A program made the position numbers and the translations under genes. This document shows positions 1 to 6,263 of a stretch of DNA of 13,718 bases, piece by piece. Source of the stretch: CCY15215 sp034932145 (lineage in GTDB: Bacteria > Cyanobacteriota > Cyanobacteriia > Cyanobacteriales > Spirulinaceae); NCBI RefSeq assembly GCF_034932145.1, contig NZ_JAYGHV010000040.1:1-13718 (forward strand), in the 5' to 3' direction. Under the pieces are notes generated by a model, which saw nothing but the letters and a program-made list of their open reading frames with translations, made no database searches and was not told the DNA's origin. Position 1 is the stretch's first letter. Each line of letters starts with the position of its first letter.

Positions 1-29
1 CTCCCCACTCCCTATTCCCTATTCCCGTC
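1..29. repeat. Pyrimidine-rich low-complexity tract
   Basis: The first bases are a C/T-rich run built from imperfect repeats of CCCTATT (CCCTATTCCCTATTCCC). Such tracts are common between genes in cyanobacterial genomes. It lies outside any reading frame seen here and precedes an AT-rich leader for the gene starting at 84. It is cut by the window edge, so its full length is unknown. Confidence 0.4.
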
Positions 30-83
30 TCAAGGGTTAAGATAGAAAAATAAAAATATTGCATTGATATCGGTAAAAATCCT

Positions 84-734
84 ATGACATCCTATGCAGC
101 TACTTCTGCAAGAGCGGAGATGAGCGAACTCCGGCGCTTGAAAAGCCTACTTCCTCCAGAACTACAAAGCTGGGTCATGGTAGAGTCGGCAACGGATGTA
201 AGTCCCCCGTTAATTCGCTGCGAAGAGTTGGGACGGGACGAAATTGAAATCCAAGTAGACCTAGCCAAATGGGATAACTTGGCCATTGACCAGCGCAATT
301 TACTCTTTTGGCACGAAGTCGGACGCATTCAAAACGATACCATTCCTCGAGAAGGCTGGGAAATGGCTGCCCTTGCCATTGGTTTAGGAGGTGCCGTCGG
401 GGAACTTTGGGTGCAAGATGGCTTGCTTTTAGTTTTAGCCGTTGGTTTGTGCGGCTTTTCTGGCTTTCGCCTTTGGCAAAAAAATAATGGTGACAAACGC
501 TTGGCCGAGAATATTGAAGCTGACGAAAAAGCGATCGCCCTCGCTACTCGTTTTGGCTACAGTTTGCCCAATGCTTACAAAAGCCTGGGAAGTGCCTTAA
601 AAACCCTAGTCGAACAAACTCCCAACCGCAAGCAACGGAAGCGTTACGAAACTCGCTTACAGGCATTGCGACGCAGTGCGGCGAAAGCTAAAGCCAAAAT
701 GGACTCCCAACCTGCAAACCGACCTGCGATCTAA
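84..734 (+). CDS. DUF3318 family membrane protein
   Basis: This is a 216-residue protein that I recognise as the cyanobacterial DUF3318 family, whose biochemical role is unknown. The N-terminal part (about residues 13-90) is soluble and carries the conserved stretches SELRRLKSLLPPELQSW and RNLLFWHEVGRIQND. It is followed by two hydrophobic segments (about 92-128) separated by a short GELWVQDG turn, so it is probably an integral membrane protein with a helical hairpin. The C-terminal part is basic, with a conserved block around ADEKAIALATRFGYSLPNAYKS and a Lys/Arg/Ala-rich end that is probably helical. The start at 84 fits the usual N-terminus of the family; a second in-frame Met 12 residues later is possible. 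It stands alone with 67 bases before the next promoter region. The family call is confident; the function is not known. Confidence 0.85.
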   Translation: MTSYAATSARAEMSELRRLKSLLPPELQSWVMVESATDVSPPLIRCEELGRDEIEIQVDLAKWDNLAIDQRNLLFWHEVGRIQNDTIPREGWEMAALAIGLGGAVGELWVQDGLLLVLAVGLCGFSGFRLWQKNNGDKRLAENIEADEKAIALATRFGYSLPNAYKSLGSALKTLVEQTPNRKQRKRYETRLQALRRSAAKAKAKMDSQPANRPAI

Positions 735-784
735 AACCGTTTCTGCTTGCCAATGTATTGTCAGGGTGTCGAGAATTTTAACGT

Positions 785-812
785 TTGTTGTATGACGTTT
801 TTTGTATATAGA
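785..812 (+). promoter_or_regulatory. Candidate sigma-70 type promoter, distal
   Basis: TTGTTG at 785-790 and TATAGA at 807-812 are separated by 16 bases. This would start transcription near 819, giving a leader of about 64 bases before the preferred ATG at 883. It competes with the stronger-looking match at 848-876. Found by inspection only. Confidence 0.35.
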
Positions 813-847
813 TGTAGCAACCGCAATGGTTCTGGGAAAAATAGCGA

Positions 848-876
848 TTGACACCAAAACAAATGCGGAGTATGAA
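848..876 (+). promoter_or_regulatory. Candidate sigma-70 type promoter, proximal
   Basis: TTGACA at 848-853, a 17-base spacer, and TATGAA at 871-876 give a close match to the housekeeping consensus. The predicted transcription start falls at about 882-884, exactly on the ATG at 883, so a transcript from here would be leaderless. It may be fortuitous. Confidence 0.35.
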
Positions 877-882
877 ACAGAG

Positions 883-1881
883 ATGAACAAGACACCAGCC
901 AACGAACAATTTCCCATTGTCTTCTCTAACAATACTCCGATTATTTCTCTTCCTCCTCGTTTGAGTATTATCGAAGCTGTGGATTTTAAAACAGCTTACC
1001 AGAGGCTCTTACAGGAAATATCCCCCCCTGAAGAAATTATTCTCGATTTTCAACACACTAATTTTATTGATAGTAGTGGAGTTGGAGTCTTGGTCAGCAA
1101 TTTTAAAATGGCTCAAGCTCAAAACGTGCGTCTGATCCTCAAAAATGTTCATCCTCCCGTGATGGCAGTTTTATCGATGACGCAACTCGATCGCGTTTTT
1201 CTGATTTATCCTGTTGTTGGGGCAACTTCGGTTCGCAATTCTCCCCCTACCGATCGCCGACCTCCGGAAACCCATCCTTCTGTACGGTCTTGGGTCAAGC
1301 GAGGGATTGATATTGTGGGCAGTTTAGTCGGTTTGACCATTACAGGGATATTATTCATTCCTATTGCGATCGCCATCAAGCGCGACAGTCCAGGGCCGAT
1401 CTTCTTCGCCCAAGAACGATGCGGCTGGATGGGCCGAAAATTCCGCATCTGGAAATTTCGTTCCATGTGTGCCAATGCCGAACAACTCAAGGATAAAGTT
1501 AAAAACCAAGCATCCGGGGCGTTTTTTAAGAATAGTAAAGATTTTCGCGTCACCCGCATCGGCAAATTCTTGCGGCGCACCAGTCTCGACGAACTGCCTC
1601 AATTTTGGAATGTTCTTAAGGGGGAAATGAGTCTGGTAGGGACAAGACCACCTACGGCGAAAGAGGTTGATTCCTATAAAATACCAGAATGGCAGCGTTT
1701 AGATGTTAAACCAGGCATGACTGGAGAATGGCAGGTGAACGGGCGATCGAAAATCCGCAATTTTGAGGATGTGATCGAACTAGATTTGCGTTACCAAAGA
1801 AATTGGAGTCTAATGTACGATATTAAACTGATTTGGAAAACCGTCTGGATTTTATTTAATAAGAATAGTGGTGCTGTTTAA
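883..1881 (+). CDS. STAS domain fused to polyprenyl-phosphate sugar-phosphate transferase
   Basis: This is a two-domain protein of 332 residues from the ATG at 883. The frame is open back to a TTG at 802, with another ATG at 826, but 883 has a GGAG 12 bases upstream and leads directly into the domain. Residues about 8-112 are a STAS (anti-sigma-factor antagonist) domain with the motif DSSGVGVLV at 63-71, which in SpoIIAA/RsbV proteins contains the serine phosphorylated by the partner kinase. After a proline-rich linker (about 112-137) comes a bacterial sugar transferase domain: an entry hairpin VKRGIDIVGSLVG with a membrane segment to about residue 165, SPGPIFFAQERCG, KFRSM, the catalytic Asp-Glu pair in LDELPQFW (D236, E237), MSLVGTRP and KPGMTGEWQVNGR. 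Such enzymes load the first sugar phosphate onto the lipid carrier at the inner membrane to begin polysaccharide synthesis. Domain calls are firm; the sugar is unknown. Confidence 0.9.
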   Translation: MNKTPANEQFPIVFSNNTPIISLPPRLSIIEAVDFKTAYQRLLQEISPPEEIILDFQHTNFIDSSGVGVLVSNFKMAQAQNVRLILKNVHPPVMAVLSMTQLDRVFLIYPVVGATSVRNSPPTDRRPPETHPSVRSWVKRGIDIVGSLVGLTITGILFIPIAIAIKRDSPGPIFFAQERCGWMGRKFRIWKFRSMCANAEQLKDKVKNQASGAFFKNSKDFRVTRIGKFLRRTSLDELPQFWNVLKGEMSLVGTRPPTAKEVDSYKIPEWQRLDVKPGMTGEWQVNGRSKIRNFEDVIELDLRYQRNWSLMYDIKLIWKTVWILFNKNSGAV

Positions 1882-2467
1882 ACAAAACGTCAAAACACAA
1901 AACCGACCCCTGAAAAAGTTACATCTCCGTTTAAAAACAGATTTAAGTGCATTATCGGAAGTGTTAGATCGGTTTGAAAAAATTGCTTCTCCTCGACTCT
2001 CTCGCCAATTGTATTGGGAGTGTCAATTGGCCTTAGCTGAAAGTTTTACGAATGTAGTGCGTCACGCTCATCAGGGCTTACCACAAAGTACCCCCATCGA
2101 TCTTGAGATTGCGCTGTTTCCTCGCGGGCTGGAAATACGGATTTGGGACTCCGGACAGCCTTTTGATTGGCAAGGACAATTACGGGCTAAATTGCAGGGC
2201 GATCGCGACCCTTGGGCATTGGGAGGACGAGGATTATGTTTGATTGCTCGAGTTATGGATGATTATCGTTATATTCCGGCGGAAGAGGGCGATCGCAATT
2301 GCTTAGTTTTATGGAAACAAATCCCCCAATCCTACCCTCAACAAAGAAGTTTCATCTCTTTTTTCAAGCGAGTTGTGAGAAAAATTGAGCGGGTTTTACG
2401 CAGAGTGATGGGGTTATTGGCACGTAAATTTTCGGCACTTGTTATCAAGTTAAATTCAGTGCGCTGA
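1868..2467 (+). CDS. RsbW-like anti-sigma serine kinase (HATPase_c_2)
   Basis: This is a 199-residue protein of the SpoIIAB/RsbW kinase family. It shows the GHKL ATP-binding signatures: the N box ALAESFTNVVRHAH (E58, N62), the G1 box DSGQPFD (D94, G96) and a G2-like GGRGLCLIARVMD (119-131). In this family the kinase phosphorylates a serine in a STAS partner and is released from or bound to a target accordingly. The GTG start at 1868 (a second GTG follows at once) overlaps the stop of the STAS-transferase gene by 14 bases, so the two are probably translationally coupled and the fused STAS domain is the obvious partner. Unusually, about 50 residues beyond the kinase fold (150-199) are strongly basic with alternating hydrophobic residues, as in a membrane-binding amphipathic helix. 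The kinase assignment is confident; the partner is inferred from context. Confidence 0.85.
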   Translation: MVLFKQNVKTQNRPLKKLHLRLKTDLSALSEVLDRFEKIASPRLSRQLYWECQLALAESFTNVVRHAHQGLPQSTPIDLEIALFPRGLEIRIWDSGQPFDWQGQLRAKLQGDRDPWALGGRGLCLIARVMDDYRYIPAEEGDRNCLVLWKQIPQSYPQQRSFISFFKRVVRKIERVLRRVMGLLARKFSALVIKLNSVR

Positions 2468-2507
2468 AAATCTTGCGCCGATCTGTTTCTTTTGGACTTA
2501 GTTTAAC

Positions 2508-2717
2508 TCAAACTGTTTGCAATATAGAAGACTTAGGCACAAAAGATTGAATCGCCACAAGAGACGCATCAAGTAAGCCAATTTTTTGATAGAGTGAATC
2601 ACTTAGATTTGGCATTTCTTGGTGACAGCTAGAACAATACCAATACATTCCCGTCGATCGCGCATGACGCAGCAGAGGAGAGGAACAGCAGGGACAGCAA
2701 ACATTTTGATTATTCAT
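2508..2717 (-). CDS. Small zinc-ribbon protein, unknown function
   Basis: The 69-residue product starts MNNQNVCCPCCSSPLL. The frame is open for 11 more codons upstream, but the ATG at 2717 has a good GAGGG ribosome-binding site a few bases before it. Two cysteine knuckles, C7-P-C-C at 7-11 and CSSC at 28-31, with RH and MYWYC between them, give a rubredoxin-like zinc ribbon at residues 7-33. The second knuckle is followed by HQEMPNL. The rest is a short helical tail. I recall similar small proteins in other cyanobacteria but no assigned function; DNA or protein binding is possible. It follows the helical protein gene at 2764-3378 by 46 bases on the same strand and probably shares its transcript. 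It converges on the kinase gene ending at 2467. Confidence 0.7.
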   Translation of the reverse strand: MNNQNVCCPCCSSPLLRHARSTGMYWYCSSCHQEMPNLSDSLYQKIGLLDASLVAIQSFVPKSSILQTV

Positions 2718-2763
2718 GGTAATGCCCTCGAAAGTAACAACAGGAAACAAAAATTAGGAAACA

Positions 2764-3378
2764 TCAAGATTGAGAAGACTCGAGATATTCAGCGATAAGA
2801 ATGCGAAGGAGAGGATCGGGTTGCGTTTCTTCGGCGAATAATCCCATGGCGATCGCTTCAGCCAGCAAGAGTTCGCTATTTGCCTCAAAACGAAAGTGCT
2901 TACTGAGAATAAATCCTTCTTCTTCCAAGCGGGTACAAACTAACTCCCTCACCCATCCCCAAAGGTCGAGTTCGGGTAAGAAGTAATCTGCATGGTGCAA
3001 TAACCAACTTCCTTTTTTGGGTTCACCCTCAGCAATCCGATAAATTGCATTTAGTAAAATAGTTTCAATGGAAACCGGACTTGAAAGAATGGTTAAAAAA
3101 TTTTTTAGAGATTGAATTAAATCTGGATCTCCAGACAATAAAACATCAACAGCTAAGTCAAGATAGGATTCCGATTCTTCTAAGTTTGAGTTTCCATCCG
3201 ATCGCGTGAAAAACAAATTAGTGTCCTTCTCCTTGTCTGTACAATTGTCGGTCAGCACCTGTAAGAGATCGTTCCCTTGGTTTTGTGCTTGCAGAATACT
3301 GTACAAGGAGGACGATAATAAAGGTGTTGTTGGGATAGAACCAACATTATGACAACACTCTAAAAACTCTTGACCCAT
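2764..3378 (-). CDS. Hypothetical helical protein
   Basis: This is a 204-residue soluble acidic protein that I do not recognise. Residues about 1-70 are low in conservation cues and rich in Ser, Asn and Asp. From residue 71 on it looks all-helical, with SYLDLAVDVLLSGDPDLIQS, a central LLNAIYRIAEGEPKKGSWLL and a conserved-looking Trp/Leu segment ELDLWGWVRELVC, ending in LLAEAIAMGLFAEE and LLRILIAEYLES. There is no signal peptide, membrane segment or obvious catalytic motif. The ATG at 3378 has only a weak ribosome-binding site, so a later start is possible. It is probably co-transcribed with the zinc-ribbon gene downstream. Being a real gene is supported by the even coding character and the tandem arrangement; the function is open. 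Confidence 0.65.
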   Translation of the reverse strand: MGQEFLECCHNVGSIPTTPLLSSSLYSILQAQNQGNDLLQVLTDNCTDKEKDTNLFFTRSDGNSNLEESESYLDLAVDVLLSGDPDLIQSLKNFLTILSSPVSIETILLNAIYRIAEGEPKKGSWLLHHADYFLPELDLWGWVRELVCTRLEEEGFILSKHFRFEANSELLLAEAIAMGLFAEETQPDPLLRILIAEYLESSQS

Positions 3379-3459
3379 AGGACTGAACTAGGATTGTTCC
3401 GACAGTTATTTCAGCTTAGTCCATGAATGTGAGGATTTTGTGGGGAATAGAGGTAGGGT

Positions 3460-3531
3460 GGGTAGGTTAATCATAAATATACTCCCTTTGCCTAACTGAC
3501 CGCGTAAAACTTCTCTTGCGATCGCGCTACC
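3460..3531 (-). pseudogene. Possible relic of a histidine-kinase C-terminus
   Basis: In one minus-strand frame this stretch reads GSAIAREV followed by LRGQLGKGSIFMINLP. The first part resembles the G2 box of sensor kinases (GLAIxKEIV) and the second their terminal LGKGSxFxIxLP strand, with about ten residues that normally lie between them missing. It sits in a 271-base gap (3379-3649) with no convincing intact gene; an 89-codon frame covers it but has no gene-like N-terminus. It lies downstream of the PAS-domain relic at 4584-5260 on the same strand, so both could derive from one sensor kinase. The match is short, so confidence is low. Confidence 0.3.
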
Positions 3532-3649
3532 CTTCGTCGGTACTTGGCTCAGTTTGAAAAATGATATATTTCTGCATGAGTTATTCGCTTTGCGTTCCTG
3601 TTTTTTGTACCAATCTGGAAATTCTGTGATGATAACTCTAGAACTACAC

Positions 3650-4156
3650 CTAGTCAATAAAACATTTACGAGCATCTTGGATAGTTATCATCAGAACCAT
3701 TGGGTCAATTGGTGAAGATTGAAAGCCATACTTTTCATAGAATTTTTTAGCATCTTCTGAGATTGCGTGTATTAGAATTGCTCTTGCCCCTATGATGTCT
3801 GATGCTTTTAATGCTTTATATATTGCGTCTTTCAGTAGTCCCTTTCCTATTCCCTTCCCTTGCCATTTTTTGTCAACGGCTAGTCTGCCAATGAGTATAG
3901 TTGGGATGGGGCTTGGTATATTTCTTTTTACTTTGCCTATCGCTTCATCTTTTTTAATTGCACTTGCACAAAGACAGTAGTAGCCAACAACATTATTTCC
4001 ATTGCAAACTACAATTGTGCGCGAGGCATCAGATTCTTGATTCTTTATGGCGCGACGTTTGAGCCATATATCTAATTTTTCCTCTCCACAAGAAAAATTC
4101 TCTAACTGATGAGAATTAGAGAGTTTTTCTGGGGGAGAGATCGCATCGGAATTCAA
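3650..4156 (-). CDS. GNAT acetyltransferase toxin, TacT-like
   Basis: This is a 168-residue GNAT-fold protein of the kind paired with DUF1778 antitoxins (TacT/AtaT group), which block translation by acetylating the amino acid on charged tRNA. It shows the family opening PPEKLSNSHQLENFSCGEEKLDIWLKRRA in part, the central IGRLAVDKKWQGKGIGKGLL with the acetyl-CoA pyrophosphate-binding QGKGIG loop, and FYEKYGF near residue 140, which holds the tyrosine used in catalysis. Length is normal and all motifs are intact, so it should be active. The likely start is TTG at 4156, 4 bases after the antitoxin stop, with GGGAG just upstream; the weak start and tight coupling would keep toxin below antitoxin. 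It contains no HIP1 site, in contrast to many genes in the window. The family assignment is confident. Confidence 0.88.
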   Translation of the reverse strand: MNSDAISPPEKLSNSHQLENFSCGEEKLDIWLKRRAIKNQESDASRTIVVCNGNNVVGYYCLCASAIKKDEAIGKVKRNIPSPIPTILIGRLAVDKKWQGKGIGKGLLKDAIYKALKASDIIGARAILIHAISEDAKKFYEKYGFQSSPIDPMVLMITIQDARKCFID

Positions 4157-4160
4157 AACC

Positions 4161-4460
4161 TCACTCCCAAGGAGATTTACTATTTAATAAAGCACGGAGT
4201 TTTTCATTGTTCATTGGAGGTGCATCAATGGCTTCCATAAACTCTTGAAATTTTTCCTCATCAAGGGCAAAAAGAGTTTGGTCAAGAATGACATCGTTAG
4301 CCTCCTGACAAGCTGAATCTAATAAGAACTGCGTTCGGGTCTTACCTTGAATTTCAGCAGCACGGTCGATCAGAGCAATCTGATTTGGCTTTGCTCGCAG
4401 ACTTATTGTTTCAGAACGGGTAGCTTTGGCTGTTTTTATGTTTCTCGCTATTGTAGGCAT
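4161..4460 (-). CDS. DUF1778 antitoxin, TacA-like ribbon-helix-helix
   Basis: The 99-residue protein has a ribbon-helix-helix DNA-binding N-terminus (RSETISLRAKPNQIALIDRAA, about residues 16-36, then a second helix QGKTRTQFLLDSACQEA). Its C-terminal toxin-neutralising tail carries the family features ALDEEKFQEFMEAIDAPP and a final LRALL...SPWE. It binds and inhibits the acetyltransferase encoded 4 bases downstream and, with it, represses its own promoter. The ATG at 4460 has no clear ribosome-binding site; the start codon itself lies inside a TAGGCAT half-site matching the palindrome upstream. It is complete and apparently functional. Confidence 0.9.
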   Translation of the reverse strand: MPTIARNIKTAKATRSETISLRAKPNQIALIDRAAEIQGKTRTQFLLDSACQEANDVILDQTLFALDEEKFQEFMEAIDAPPMNNEKLRALLNSKSPWE

Positions 4461-4472
4461 ATCAAAAATTTA

Positions 4473-4486
4473 ATGCCTATAGGCAT
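4473..4486. promoter_or_regulatory. Palindromic operator candidate of the toxin-antitoxin operon
   Basis: ATGCCTATAGGCAT is a perfect 14-base palindrome 12 bases upstream of the antitoxin ATG. The half-site TAGGCAT recurs at 4454-4460, ending on the start codon. Ribbon-helix-helix antitoxins autoregulate by binding paired inverted sites of this kind, so three half-sites here are a plausible operator. Binding is inferred. Confidence 0.6.
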
Positions 4487-4532
4487 CAATGTAATTTTTG
4501 GTATTGATGAAAATAACACATACCATATTTGC

Positions 4533-4561
4533 ACTATAGCAAATTGTATGGACAATGTCAA
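4533..4561 (-). promoter_or_regulatory. Near-consensus sigma-70 promoter of the toxin-antitoxin operon
   Basis: On the minus strand TTGACA (4561-4556), a 17-base spacer and TATAGT (4538-4533) match the housekeeping consensus closely. The predicted start is near 4526, giving a leader of about 65 bases that contains the palindrome at 4473-4486. The -10 hexamer sits inside the inverted repeat ATTTGC...GCAAAT (4527-4532 and 4539-4544), which could also serve as a regulatory site. Confidence 0.6.
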
Positions 4562-4575
4562 TACGGTATTTTAAT

Positions 4576-4599
4576 ATTTTGGGCTAAATACCCCAAAAT
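4576..4599. other. Stem-loop at the junction of the PAS relic and the toxin-antitoxin promoter
   Basis: ATTTTGGG (4576-4583) and CCCAAAAT (4592-4599) form a perfect 8-base stem with an 8-base loop that contains the relic's stop codon. It lacks a clear run of T on either side, so terminator activity is doubtful. It may mark the edge of the inserted cassette. Confidence 0.4.
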
Positions 4600-5260
4600 C
4601 CAAAAATGTCATTAATGAACCTCGATCGACTCATTAGCGTGGGAACAACCTCTTCGGCGATTTTATCGGGCAAAACATTCCAGACAATGCGGCCTTCTAA
4701 TTGCTGTCGAGATAGCCCTAAAGCCTGTAAGCGCGTCCCATCAGCGATGGTATAGCAAAAGTGGCGATCGAATAAAAATACGGCACCTTTTAGTTCGCTG
4801 GCTTTATTCCATAGTTTAAATGTACCAAAATTCTCTGCGCGAGCATCTTTGACAAAGAGTGCGACGGGAATGCGATCGATAATTGTTTGCAGAAAATTGC
4901 GGGTTTGGCGAATTTCTTCTTCCATTTGTCGGCGATCGCCGAGATCGGTATGAGAACCCACCATGCGAATGGCTTTGCCTTCTTCGTCCCAAAGCGCTTT
5001 TCGATCTCGAAATTGGCAATTTCTCCTTGTACCAATTGCCGATCGAGGGCAATAAGAGATTGAAGATAGTATTTGTCTTGCAGGATGGCGATCGTTAAGT
5101 CTTGCCAAATTGCGTTATTTTCCACTTTCCGAGTCGGGATAGTGCGGACAACTTCCCCTTGACGATCCAGTACCAAAACTGTGTAGGGAAGTGCTTGCAG
5201 AATATCGGACAACTCAGAAATCATGAGCTTTCTCCAAAATGATGTCTTTAGATTCGACAA
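4584..5260 (-). pseudogene. Decayed PAS-domain sensor protein
   Basis: Two overlapping minus-strand frames together make a broken sensor protein. The first (5260 to about 5000) starts MSNLKTSFWRKLMISELSDILQALPYTVLVLDRQG, the N-terminal half of a PAS domain. The coding then continues in another frame with ALWDEEGKAIRMVGSHTDLGDRRQMEEE, the PAC end of that domain, and a second PAS start (FLQTIIDRIPVALFVKDA). A one-base deletion in the A-run near 4997-5002 explains the shift. The second PAS then jumps at KLWNKASE into what looks like the beginning of a third (GAVFLFDRHFCYTIADGTRLQALGLS), suggesting an internal deletion, and ends at 4584 without any kinase or GGDEF output domain. The toxin-antitoxin operon follows. 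A pseudogene is the best reading; the original was probably a PAS-containing histidine kinase or cyclase. Confidence 0.75.
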
Positions 5261-5330
5261 TTGCGATCGCTGATTTCATATTATGCTCGATTTCCCGAAA
5301 AATACAAGTTTCATACAGGGGATCATTTAA

Positions 5331-6179
5331 TTAAATATTTGTTGAAGTCTTGCTTAAAAACTCTGCTACCATTCTATTAAAAATTTCTGGATTGCTCAAA
5401 AATACCCAGTGATGGCCGGGAATTTCACGAACTTGCAATTGAGTTAAATAGGTTTTATAGGGTTTGAGTTGAATTTGCGTGCGATTAAATCCCGCTTCCG
5501 GTTTAATAAATAGGGAGGGAAGATCGAGATAGTGAGTTAATCCCGAAACATTCATTACTTCTTCAAAAATACCGTCTCGTGCGGGTACAGTAAATTTACT
5601 ACCCCAAGTTCCATCGGGTTTTTCTTCAATTCCCGCTTGAAATACTTGCTGTTGCAATTGTGTCCAATTTCGATATTGTTTTAATTGTTTTGCCTGTTTT
5701 TCCGCTTCCTCATAACTCGGAAAGGGTCCCATTCCTTGCAAAAAAGGAAGAACGCGATATAAAATTGGGAAAGTAAATTTCATCCACCCTGGCATAGAGC
5801 CAATAAAAATAGGATCGACTAGAATTAAACTGCGAATTTGTTCGGGATTTTGCATTGCCCAAACGCAACTTAATTTTCCGCCCCAAGAGTGTCCTAAAAT
5901 ATGGGTAGAGTTCCAGCCTAAATGTTCGATTAATGCTTGCAAATCGCCGATAATTTCTTTAAAACCATAAGCTGTTTCTGGTTTGCTGGTTTCTCCGTGT
6001 CCGCGCAGATCGGGGGCAATAATATGATAATCTTCTGCCAGATAATCTCCTAATCTCGACCAGACTAAAGCATTGTCGGCTAAACCATGAAGCAATAATA
6101 ATGGTTCTTTACCGCGATTCCATTCTAAGTAAGACAGTTGAATATGATGAGGTAAAGATAATGTTTTACGCGCAAACAT
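5331..6179 (-). CDS. Alpha/beta-fold hydrolase
   Basis: This is a 282-residue soluble enzyme of the alpha/beta hydrolase superfamily. It shows the oxyanion-hole motif LLLHGLAD (28-35), the APDLRGHGETSKP strand and loop (55-67), the nucleophile elbow GHSWGG with Ser98, and the terminal GHHW, where H257 (or H256) is the likely catalytic base. The acid is less clear: the usual Asp after strand 7 is replaced by IKPEAGF, so Glu228 or Asp122 may serve. A cap region of about 75 residues (128-205) lies between. The substrate cannot be told; esters, lactones and haloalkanes are all possible for this branch. It ends 70 bases from the PAS relic and is separated from the aldehyde dehydrogenase gene by 143 bases containing a hairpin repeat, so it may be transcribed separately. 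Confidence 0.85.
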   Translation of the reverse strand: MFARKTLSLPHHIQLSYLEWNRGKEPLLLLHGLADNALVWSRLGDYLAEDYHIIAPDLRGHGETSKPETAYGFKEIIGDLQALIEHLGWNSTHILGHSWGGKLSCVWAMQNPEQIRSLILVDPIFIGSMPGWMKFTFPILYRVLPFLQGMGPFPSYEEAEKQAKQLKQYRNWTQLQQQVFQAGIEEKPDGTWGSKFTVPARDGIFEEVMNVSGLTHYLDLPSLFIKPEAGFNRTQIQLKPYKTYLTQLQVREIPGHHWVFLSNPEIFNRMVAEFLSKTSTNI

Positions 6180-6263
6180 AATGAATATTGGCCAAGTTCT
6201 TGATACTGTTATTCTAGCAGATGATAGTGAATTTGCTTTGCTAGGGATGTTTTTCGATCCTTA

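Noticed and set aside
303..341. HEVGR in the DUF3318 protein as a zinc peptidase HExxH motif
   Set aside because: The second histidine is an arginine and no other metal ligand pattern follows; the family is not a known peptidase.
3406..3675. An 89-codon minus-strand frame as a gene
   Set aside because: It has no plausible N-terminus or ribosome-binding site, overlaps the end of the toxin gene, and only its middle part resembles anything (a kinase tail), so it is treated as a relic.
4347..4574. A 75-codon plus-strand frame opposite the antitoxin
   Set aside because: It is antisense to a clear DUF1778 gene and its control region and has no family features.
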